Assembly (NCBI GenBank): GCA_037447605.1
Contig: CM074808.1
Span: forward strand, 3,336,667-3,400,666
DNA: 64,000 nt
Source of the DNA: Zygnema circumcarinatum
Taxonomy: Eukaryota; Streptophyta; Zygnematophyceae; Zygnematales; Zygnemataceae
Direction of reading: 5' to 3'
In this document: piece after piece, positions 48,825-58,464 of the stretch
How positions within the stretch are numbered: position 1 is the first letter of the stretch
Layout of the letters: every line of letters begins with the position of its first letter
Position numbers and translations under genes: made by a program
The notes under the pieces: model-generated
Database searches by the model: none
Told to the model about the DNA's origin: nothing
What the model saw: the letters and a program-made list of their open reading frames with translations, nothing else

Positions 48825-50231
48825 GGGATGGCCCGAGTTATAAATTCCGAATACATTATATACTTTACAACGGGTTTAAAAGTAGTAATATATTACAAAC
48901 TAAAACATTTTATTACATATATTATACCCACTCGTTTTGAACAATTAACGACCGTACGAGCGTACTCGTACGGTCGTACGGTCGCACCATACCAAAATTA
49001 GGTCGTTTTGTCGTTGGCGTTGCGAAAAATGCGTCCGTTGTAGCACAAGATAAGTGGGGTTAAAAGGAGATTGCTGAGCTAGTTGCAGGTGCTGTACGGC
49101 CACTCGAGCGTCCGTGCTGAAACTGATGAAGGGTTGGGTTGGTGCCGTGGGTCTGCCTGCAGCATAGAGCCAGGATCCGGGGGATTCAGAGGTACGCGCA
49201 GCGGAAGACGTAGGGATCCTGAAGATGTTCCCACCGGCGGCTGGACCCGATGCGCAAAGAGCCCTTCCTTGGGGGCTCTCCTCCCCTGTCCTCTCCTCGG
49301 CTAGTCTCTTAGCTAGGCTTCTAGTTATCATTGGTCATTGGGAGGAATGTAAGGCAGGATAGAACAAGATGGTAGCTTGGCATAGTGACAGCAAAGGGAA
49401 AACAGGACTCAACTTAGATAAAGGTTGTATTTTGGAAAGTCACCCCAGCCAGCGGTTGGCTGGGGATTGTCATTACAATGAAAGTATCTTCTCACTGAAA
49501 TCTTTGTCTGGCTGGGCTGAATGGGACGTCTAAATGCTATCAGCAAGAAGACTCTTTCTCTCTCTCTCTCTCTATCTATGGCATGGAACTCTCTCTCTCT
49601 CACACTTAGCATCTGTTGCTGGAACTGAAGAGGAGGAAGAGAAGAACAAGACAACAAACCACACAGCAAATACAAATACTAAGCCCAGCACTAAAAGACA
49701 AACAAGCATCACTGACATCCCATCTACTTAACACTGACAATAGATCTTGAGCCTTCGCAGTGACAGTCCCTGATTGGCCAACTGCCCACTGAGTGGCCTG
49801 ACTGACTGCGTGGAGCCTTCGGATAGGTCAACTGATGACAATCGGCGGCATTTTGCGGCTCGTCCGAGTGCGCCTAGCTGGATGGTGTGCTGTTCCGTGG
49901 GCCGCCAACACATGGCGCCGCCTTCTCGCATTTTCCGTCGGCAACTCCTGGATTATGCCGGTCCGTGACACTGAATGTGAATATGTCAAGTACCACTGAA
50001 CGGACGCGAATCCGTCGAGCGCAGCTCCGTTACGCTACACCGTCTGGTTCACTCTGTCTGCTCGTGCTCGACCGTACACCCGTACCGCATAGTACCGTAC
50101 AATCGTACAACCATACGACCGTCCGACCGTACATGTTGTAAAGGCGTTGTAAAGTAATGTATATCAGCCGTTATCTAATCGTCACAGTTGTATAATATAA
50201 TATATATTATATAGTCGTAATTAATCCATTC
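48825..50231. mobile_element. Insertion of about 1.4 kb in right duplication arm
   Basis: Absent from the left arm, where only about 60 bp (near 21625-21690) separate the matching flanks (CCTATGCATAGCCC... and CGGCCGTACG...). It contains an AT-rich part, a palindromic CGTACG cluster (48950-48990), a TC microsatellite (about 49555-49575) and a second CGTACG cluster (50070-50135). No transposase, reverse transcriptase or clear terminal repeat seen, so a non-autonomous element or LTR fragment is a guess. Confidence 0.5.
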
Positions 50232-50690
50232 GCGCAAGGGCTATGCATAGGTCGGTGGGGTGGGGTCGCCTCGGTCCCACATTTTGTCGCTGTCGGGATG
50301 TGGCCCCTCTCGCCGCGCGATGCCAATAATGGATGCCAAATCATCTTCGTCTCGTCTCGCGTCGTCTCGCAGTCGTAAAAAGAGAAATGAAAAATAGGAA
50401 ATGTGGCGGAGCATGGTCTGAAGGTACCGCTTGGGGGCGGGAATAGGCCGGCGGGGCCAGCTGCCGCTTCCGGCCGAGGGCGTCTGCGGCAGCGGCCGGC
50501 TCGCGGCGAGACGGCACCGCGGGGCATGAAGAAACGAGGCAATTGCGAAAATGGCCTTGTTGGACCAAGACAAGACTTGAAAATCGACGGCTCTCCTTGT
50601 TGATCAATCTCCGAAGTGTTTACTACTAAAGCCCTCCAACCAAAGGCAGTCACCAAAACCGGCTAGAATTCCTAGCCATGGGCAATGTGC

Positions 50691-51806
50691 AGCCATGCGT
50701 GACCCGTATCTGATACGGAATCATGGATCTGATTCGTACCAGTCCAAGGAAGTTCGTCACTAGAAGACAAAAAGTAATTCGATTGTTGGTACGACGCCGT
50801 ACTTCCATGATTACCCCAAATCTATCCCTCAGTTTCATTGGAACTTCACATTCCGTAAAACAGGATACTGCATGTTCCCTGTCGGCCCATTCCCCGCCTC
50901 CCGTTGGCGGCCGTACGGACGCCGTTCCGCCGGTTTGTGCCGCCGGTTGGGCCCCTTCCAGGCTTGTGCCGGGCGGCGGAGCCTCCCAGACTGACACCTG
51001 TCAGCCGTCGAGGCGACGTCCGCTCGTCGTGGGACACGTGGCGGCCGCTGCTGCCCCCGGCCGGCCGGGAAGGCCTGCCAGCTGGCGCGGCGGGATCGGC
51101 AGCGGCCGGAAAGACCGGCTGCAACTAGCGCGCTCTTTATGGGGCGAGGCGATGGCCAACCACGTTCTGCCACGTGTTCATGTGTCGGACGTGTCTAGTT
51201 GTGATTGGTCCAGCTAGACCATACGGTCAGTGGCGGCCCGCCCTACACGGCCGCCTCGATCTCGTCCGGTCTGTTGAATACGAAGTCGGGACGTCGCGGG
51301 ACTGCGGAGCCAAAATTCGTTTCCGGTCAGGGCCGAGGGGCTGACCGGACGGGGAAAACTGCGTACTATATATAGGCATTGATTTTTTGGTGGATTTCCA
51401 TGATCTCGGGCAGGCAGGGGACCAAAAAAGTAGTTAATTGTGTGCCAGTTTGCAGGATCAAACCAGCTGGCTGATTCCTGCAGGCAGGGCACGAAGGGCA
51501 AGGCCAGCTCAAGCGCTGGCTGGCTCCTGAACATGGCTGCTTTGCTTCCAAAGGCTGGATCTGCTGCTGCTCCTGCAGCCAGACTTCGTGCATGTTACTG
51601 TTAGCGCTCATAGCATGGCTTTGAAGTTTGAGAGATTGAAGTCCGAAGTTTGAAGATTGAAGTTCGAAGGTACCTTTTTCATTTTGCAAGTGAAGTTGGG
51701 ATAGTTAATTGCAGGCCGTTTCAACGCGAAGGAGATTCCGAAAGGAGCATAGGAGTGTGGCGCTGTTGGAGATCACTTGCATGTAGTGTTGCTTGTAGCT
51801 GTAGGA
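50691..51806. other. Upstream region of 51.8 kb gene
   Basis: GC-rich at 50890-51130 with CCGTACGG near 50910. TATATATAGG near 51366 on the plus strand could be a TATA element for the gene at 51807. No coding frame recognised. Confidence 0.4.
51366..51375 (+). promoter_or_regulatory. Candidate TATA box
   Basis: TATATATAGG in a GC-rich setting, about 440 bp upstream of the ATG of the 51.8 kb gene; a 5' UTR intron would be needed or the true start lies upstream. Confidence 0.3.
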
Positions 51807-53888
51807 ATGGGAGCGTTAAGAGAATGGATGTCGTACAAGAAGGTGGCGAGACTTGGAACACTGGCAGCTGAGATGAAGGCTGTGGAGGAGGCAAAGGATA
51901 GGGCGGTCGGAGATGAGGTCTTGAATGTGCTTTATGGGCAACTGCAAGCGGCAGGGTCGGTTGTGTATGTCAGGTATAGTGTGCAGACGAGTGTTTGTGA
52001 TCATCGTATTGTCTGGATGGAAGATTGAGGCAAAAAACTCTTCTTATTGACTAAGCTGAGATAGAACTTTTGAATGGCCTATTAGTGGTGAAATATTTCG
52101 TCGTTTGGGAAAAGAGAAATATCTTTGTTTCCGGTTTCTGAGCGCCAGTTGTGTTTATGCAAATCGCTGCGGGTTAAAATTCAGCCACGTTTTTTTTCTC
52201 AGTGTTTTGAAACTGTGCTACTCTTGCGTGATTGGTTGTGTTGAACACTTGAACCACCATTTCCTCGCCTTGACTGCATTACTCCATGTTCCTTCTTCGT
52301 TTGTTATGCAACAAACTAATTGGGTTATGTGCCACGTCCACTTTGGCTTGCCTTGTTAACTTTAATCGACCTTCGCCCTTCTCTGAATTTTCATGTTCAC
52401 ATTGTACTCCTTGCAGGCGATGCAGAAAAGGTTTAGTTTCAAATTCAGAGGATTCATTTGCCGTTTTCCTTTCCTCAAAAGTAGAACCGATGGAAACGCC
52501 CTCCTCGAAAGCGCTGCCCTTCTTGGAAGTATTGTACGAGCGGGGGTCTCAACGCCGCATCATGCACCTCTGCAAGCCTCATTCTGGACAGATTGTGATG
52601 TCTCTGGTGCCAGAGATATGCTCTGAAGAACCGCTGCCCGATGCCTTCCGGGTTTATTCAGAAGGGCATCTTATAGCACGTATTCACGGAGCAGTTTCTG
52701 TGGAAGAGGAGGCGGTTTCTGCATTTCCGACCTTCACTTTGTTTGCAGCAAAATATGGACCGTCACACATAAATTTGCCGCATGCTCAGGATGCAGATCG
52801 AGAAAGCTGTCACAGTGCCGAGTTAGGAAGGAGAACATGGAGTGACTGGAGAACAGTTGGATTAGAATGTAAGCGGCTTGGGTTGAAGCGGAAGGAGTTA
52901 CTTTGGGAAGTGGAGACTGACGGACAAGAGATGCTGGTTGACTATCAGGAGCAAGGGAGCTGCGATTCTAGTCAGTGGGGCCGGGAGGAAAGTAAATGTC
53001 CAAGAAAGGTGGAGTTAGAGGAGGGGTCGGAGGATTTTCACTATGCCAAATATTCAATACACGGGTCCGATACCTTCTCTAGTAATTCAAGCTCAGGGAG
53101 CGCACAATTTTGGCACAAGGAGTCTGATGAAGGCGGACAGTCAGACGAATTGGAAAGGAGCGTATGGCGAGGATTTTTAAGCAGCCCAGAGACTCCGAAG
53201 AGGGAGGATTCGAAGGAGAGTGGAGAGAAAGAAAATCTGGAGATGAGGCAGTGGCAGAGGACAAAGAGTTGGGCCAACAGAAAGAGATGGAGAGAGAGAG
53301 TGGCTCTATCTGCAGAACTCCAGCCTTCGGGGTGAGTTACCGTCAGAAGTCGGAGGTTAGCCGTTGGCTGGGCTTCCTTCACGCATTTTTCACCTGCACG
53401 CTCCATCTGAGAGTTTTACGAGTGTAAACCAACCTAGGCAGATTTGAACTATAACTTCCTTGAGTACGTTGTCTGAACATCGCGCAGTAGATGTGCTGTC
53501 GCTTAACAACTTTCGCATTCGAGCAATTTGTGCTGAAAGGCGGGATAGCTGTGTGGATTGGAGTTCCTACGTGCTTCATGGAATGCGTAAAAATATGGAT
53601 GCGTGAGGCATAGGTTGATCTTGAAAGCATAGCTGACATTGTCCATGAGTTTTGTATGTGTTTTGAATGGGCAGGAAAGGTTGCAAAGGGCCTTCGATTG
53701 TGTTCAACTCAGTCGCTACCACTGGGGAGGCCGAGGGATGGGTGGCGCGACTCTCCCAACCTCAAATGTCGAAACGAGGGGCGAACTTCTTGAGTCTCCA
53801 TCTCAACGAGGCCTGCGAGGCTGATCCATTATGTCTCCTGCTGCTCGCACTGCACTTAAGGGCAGGAGGGAGGAGTAAGGTTCGATGA
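51807..53888 (+). CDS. Unrecognised three-exon protein, possibly LURP/scramblase-fold
   Basis: Exons 51807-51973, 52417-53331 and 53675-53888 join in phase to 431 residues. Exon 1 codes a helical piece (MGALREWMSYKKVARLG, LAAEMKAVEEAKDRAVGDEV). Exon 2 has a beta-rich stretch (ALPFLEVLYERG, FRVYSEGHLIARIHG, FPTFTLFAAKYG) and then 150 Ser/Glu-rich, likely disordered residues. Exon 3 resumes with strand- and helix-like sequence (GPSIVFNSVATTGEAEGWVA) and a C-terminal hydrophobic helix (ADPLCLLLLALHLRAGG). The strands then central helix recall tubby/LURP-one/scramblase folds, but this is a weak visual resemblance only. A hydrophobic segment lies just upstream of the chosen ATG, so the true start may be in an earlier exon. 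Confidence 0.65.
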
Positions 53889-54362
53889 TAACCGCCTGCC
53901 CAATCAATGCCACATCTCTGTTACGCCTGCCCCTTCATATTCATTTTCAATAAGGCCTTATATTCGTCCTGTGCAAGCGCGGTCGCCGCTGTCTATGGCA
54001 GACGTGATTGTATTTTTTGTTATAATGGTCCATCAAAATAATCATGCTATTCTTTGCACATAGATAACGCTAAATGTCTTCAAGAAGAAAAAGTGGCAAT
54101 TTTGAGTGTTTAGTCGGTTGGCCGGCGTCTGCTTTATATGCCCAAATTTGTACTGACGGGCTGGGGAGTCAGGGTCAGATATAGGGTCACGCCTAGACTA
54201 GCTCAGTTCAATAAGGCCTCTGTGTAAATAAGCAATCTAAGATGGTCGAGAGATAGAACGCCGGATTCATGAAAGTTGATTCATCCTTGGTGAGGGTACA
54301 ACAGTTGCGACTGTAGCTTTATGTAAACAAGTTTGAACTCATTTGTTAATATGTTCGGCAAT
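53889..54362. other. 3' flank of the 51.8 kb gene
   Basis: AT-rich, no coding frame or RNA gene recognised; ends at the fold-back element. Confidence 0.5.
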
Positions 54363-55354
54363 GGAAGCTTGCACAGATCGGACCATTAGACAAACCAGTC
54401 GACTGGTTGGCAACCAGTGGTTGCGGACCGAAACAACCATTCGACTGGTTGGCAACCAGTGGTTGCGGACCGAAACAACCATTCGACTGGTTGGCAACCA
54501 GTGGTTGCGGACCGAAACAACCATTCGACTGGTTGCCAACCAGTGGCTCAAGATGGAAACAACCATTCGACTGGTTTTGAACCCGTTGATGCCACTTGTT
54601 GGCAACCAATCGGCTGGTTTGGAACCAATGGATGCCACTGGTTGGCAACCATTCGACTGGTTTGGAACCAGTGGATGCCACTGGTTGGAAACCAGTCGAC
54701 TGGTTGCGAACCAGTGGCGCAGGACTGAAACAACCATTCGACTGGTTCGGAACCAGTGATCCAATGGTTGGCAACCATTGAATTTCTGAAATTATGCCTT
54801 TTTGCAAAAATGGGTCGTATGTGTTTTTTGGTGGGTTGCCAACCGTTGACAACTAGTGTAACAAGCCTGATGCGTACAGATGTGTACGGATTCGTACAGC
54901 CGAGTCGTACGGTTGTACGGGAATTCTGTACGGCCGAACCGTAATAGTTTTCTCCGAAACGCCGACGGCATTTTGGTAACTGTAGCGTTCAGTTCGCTAC
55001 AACTAGTGATTTAATGGTTGCCAACCATTTGATTTAATGGATATAACCATTCGACTGGTTGCCAACCAGTGCCGCCAGATCGAAACAACCATTCGACTGG
55101 TTGCCAACCAGTGGCATCCACTGGTTCCAAACCAGTCGACTGGTTGCCAACCAGTGGATCCACTGGTAGGCAACCATTCGACTGGTTGCCAACCAGTGCC
55201 GCCAGATCGAAACAACCATTCGACTGGTTTGGAACCAGTGGATGCCACTGGTTGGCAACCAGTCGACTGGTTGCCAACCAGTAGACGTCCAACCATTGCC
55301 ATCCAATGGTTGTCCAATGGTTGCCGATCCACTGGTCCGAACTGTGGAAGCTTG
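54363..55354. mobile_element. Fold-back element made of palindromic subrepeats
   Basis: Both ends carry an imperfect inverted repeat of about 21 bp (AAGCTTGCACAG..TCGGACCA at 54365-54385 and its inverse at 55333-55353, about two mismatches). Inside each end is an array of short palindromic units (ACTGGTTGGCAACCAGT, CAACCATTCGACTGG): 54390-54780 and 55015-55330. The left array has about four 42-bp units, then about 40-bp variants. The middle (54785-55010) is unique and holds CGTACGG motifs and two CAACTAGTG words. No protein-coding capacity; Asn-Gln-Ser-rich frames are artefacts. Non-autonomous fold-back transposon is the best reading. Confidence 0.8.
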
Positions 55355-56326
55355 TCCCCTCTTGTATATTTGAAACACTTATCACCGCTTGTCTTGTGTG
55401 TGTTTGCTCTGGATAATCTCCAAGTGAATGGTGTGTACAGACCAAATCAAAGTACTCAAATGAAATCAGGAAATCCATATAGAAAATGACACGGTGGGTC
55501 AAAAGGTGATTCTTGCTAATACCGCACTGAAAATCCAGAACGATTTCCGTTTTTACAAACTCGCTGCGCTGAAAAATTTGCACTACAAAATGACAAAAAG
55601 CGATGACGCTCACACCAATCTACGGATCCTTTTATTCTCTCACACCAAACATGGCCCAATGTGCAGCCGCACCTGTCCTGTCCGCAGAAGGACGGCAGCA
55701 CCGCCACAGCGACCTGGGCGCTTATGACTGAATGGCAGTACAGCCACCTATGCAAATCACTGTTCTGAAACCCTAAAATCTTCAATCGCCCTATTTCCCC
55801 TCACCACTCCACTAACCATGAAAACCCGGAAAGACCCCACTCTCACAAGCAGCCCATTCAACCCTAAATACAAATAAATGAAAGGGGGCAACCTGGCCTC
55901 TCTCTACACTACCTGCCGCCTCAGCGAGCTCCCATTCGGATGCCGCAACTCAGGGGAGCTGAAATCCCATCCAGTCCAATCTTGAACTTCGGAATTCGTC
56001 GGATCTAAGTTACAATCGAAATGCGTGGCGTTGGCTATGGGCCACACGGCCTTATGTGGGGCGACATATCTGTACAGTCAGAGAAAGGACGCCGCTGTGG
56101 AGCAAACGCCGAGCCAGCAGGAGCCTTGCTCCTTCGTTTGAGAAACAGCCTGCACCTCCTGCTGGCGGCTGCTGCCCTTCAAAATGGGGAACATTTCCAT
56201 GTGACGATCTTTGTAACAGGGAAATTATCCGTTGGATGCTATTCCAACAGGCACTTGGATAGTAGAGAGCTTCTGAGCACACCTTGGCTGTAAAATGAAA
56301 TGGGTAGCTATGGCTCAAGGTCACCA
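55355..56326. other. Spacer between fold-back element and OXS3-like gene
   Basis: No recognised gene; open frames up to 90 codons lack domains. It contains the 3' flank of the minus-strand OXS3-like gene. Confidence 0.5.
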
Positions 56327-58464
56327 TCAATGAAGCATTGCCGAAGAGTACCGCCTCAACGAGGATTTCTTTTCTGGGGTGGTTACTCTTCCGTGTTGCC
56401 ACACTCTCCTCCAAGAATCTTGCAATGCTGCCCCGTTCATCTTGTAGTCCCCATCTAGCAATGTAAAAGCCTTCTGGGACGAGCCCTCAGCAACATCTTC
56501 TACGAGGGTTTCCATCAAGAGCCGCCCCTCAGCAGCGGACATAGCAACAGCCACTGCAAGGCTGCTTCCTCCCCGAATCCCTGACTTCTTTGAGATCGCC
56601 CCATCCACTGATCGAAGCGGAAATGTCCTGTGTCGCTCAAGGAGAAGACTGTTATGTAGGCCTCTTCGTCGTTTTGAAATTGAAGTTTCTGGCTTAGCGA
56701 GGTCCTGAATGGATTGTATGTTGGCAACATCGGCTAGTGAAGTAAAAGACCGAGATTTTCCACTGAAGTGTGAAGATAAGCCCCTCCTGCAATGTCACAG
56801 CATCGAAAGGCATCGTGAGACTCTTGACAGGTTTGACAGTGCTACAATGCGAACAAAGAAAAAAAAGAGCCCTCGAAAGAGCAGAACACCTTCCTCTGTC
56901 ATGCAACTCAAAAGCCGGAAGTGCAATGGCATCGGCAAGCACAGAAGGACGTAGAGGGCTTCGTACGAAGGCTTCAGAAATAACCTAAAGATGCACCACA
57001 CAACCAACGACATATCGTTTACTGTGACCCTCCATGATCATGAGTAGACCTGACAAAAGACTGCAAGTTAGCCTGCCAAAGATTGCTTACTTTTGAAGTG
57101 AGGGAGAAGCCATCCTATGCAGACTGGATTCCACCTCTATGTCCCCTCTCTCATGCTTTCCATCCACAGAAGCACCAGAGCTGTCGTCACGAGAATCCGA
57201 AAAAGAAAGAGATGAAGAACTTGCGTCTGCTGAAGGGAACTCCATGCCTGCAAGGACACGAGGAATAAATTGACTTTTAGAAAAGCAGGTCCGAAAAGGG
57301 AACGTCTCACCCATCCGCATCGGATCTTAGAAACCGCGACAGCAGGTATGACTTTCCTTTGAAATATGATTCCAGTGTTGCATCCATCGCAGACTGTCCC
57401 AAACTTTCTGACGGATAACTATCGAATGGGAGATTGTTGAAGCATCAATATAAACTAAACCCTACCACTACTTCTGAAGCAGCCAAAGGTTTGGGAATTC
57501 TATGCATGTAGTCCTCTTCGTGTCCTTAGTACCGTCCAATTTCAGGTTTGTTTTGCGAATTCTACCAATCTCTACTTTCCCGCAGAGCCAAAAAGAGAGC
57601 TCTTGCAGCAGCCCATCATTTCAGCTATCACAATCCTCTACATTTGGCAAAGCTGCATCGCATATCTTTGTAAGAAGGCCGTAACAAACATTGTTCACAC
57701 CGAATAGCCCCAAACGAAAAACCAACCTACATATCCAATGCAAAAAACGACAATTCTGAAAACTCACCGCATGCTCTCTCCGGCTGCTTGGGAGTTCCCG
57801 GAGACTCGGCATCGCTTCCAGAAAGATTATGTCGGCCTCCCTCATCATCATTTCTTGAGGATGCGGAGGTGGAAAAGGAGTGAACTTGGTGATTCTCGAT
57901 TCCTGACGCAGACCAGCCCTTTTCAAAGGTAGGAAAAAGAAAAGATCCCAGGCGGCATTCTGAAAAAGAAGACGAAGGACAGAAGGCCCTGGTTTCTGCC
58001 TGAGGGGCCGCCTCTGAAACCCTAGGAGAGGACTCGCAGCTCGGCGTAGAAGAAGGGAAGGAGAAATCAGAGCCAAAGGAGATCGCTGGAGAAGGAGTGG
58101 AGCCATTCTTGCGAGGCAGAAAGGCGGCATTGCCTTGCGGAAGCTTCATTTGAGCAGTTGCAGAGAATTGCGGCCTGTTCTCCGGAAGCGAACTTTGCTG
58201 ACTTTCATAACTCTGCTGCTGCTGCTGCTGCTGCATGTAGACGGAAAGGTTGGACAGCTTTCGGACAATGGCTTCCTGCTGCTGCTCTAAGCGGACATGT
58301 TCCTCCTGTTCCTGCTCCTGCTTCGCCATGAAGGGAGACACCCTCTCCTTCGCCAATGCAGCGTGCACCGGAATGGCAGCAAAATTGTACCCAACGCCGA
58401 AGCCTGCACTGAATCCCCGCCCCCCTCGCTGCTGCTGCTGCTGCTGCTGGTATGCAAGCGACAT
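56327..58464 (-). CDS. OXS3-like (oxidative stress 3 family) nuclear protein
   Basis: Exons 58464-57768, 57247-57091 and 56786-56327 join in phase to 437 residues. The family hallmark spans exons 2-3: a Ser/Asp-rich stretch (SSSSLSFSDSRDDSSGAS), then RGLSSHFSGKSRSFTSLADV and IQDLAKPE with a basic KRRRG end, matching the land-plant OXS3 core (RGLSKxxxGKSxSFTSL..DLAK). OXS3 proteins are nuclear, small and linked to tolerance of heavy metal and oxidative stress, possibly through chromatin. Here the N-terminus is long and Gln-rich (two poly-Gln runs from CAG/CTG-type repeats at about 58215-58235 and 58430-58450), so the protein is larger than the usual 150-300 residues. The C-terminal 100 residues (LAVAVAMSAAEGRLLMETLV) are not assigned. 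Confidence 0.78.

Larger units (their letters stand above)
45190..50690 (-). repeat. Right arm of large inverted duplication
   Basis: Inverted counterpart of 20842-24955. Read on the minus strand the order is B (50690-50230), insertion (50231-48825), pherophorin B with flanks (48820-46130), exon 1 region (46110-45460), exon 2 region (45460-45190), so here exon 2 follows exon 1 as expected for an intact gene. Confidence 0.9.

Noticed and set aside
54339-55613. Asn/Gln/Ser/Trp-rich frames on both strands in the fold-back element
   Set aside because: All frames are open in parts because the palindromic DNA unit lacks stops; the composition follows the repeat.
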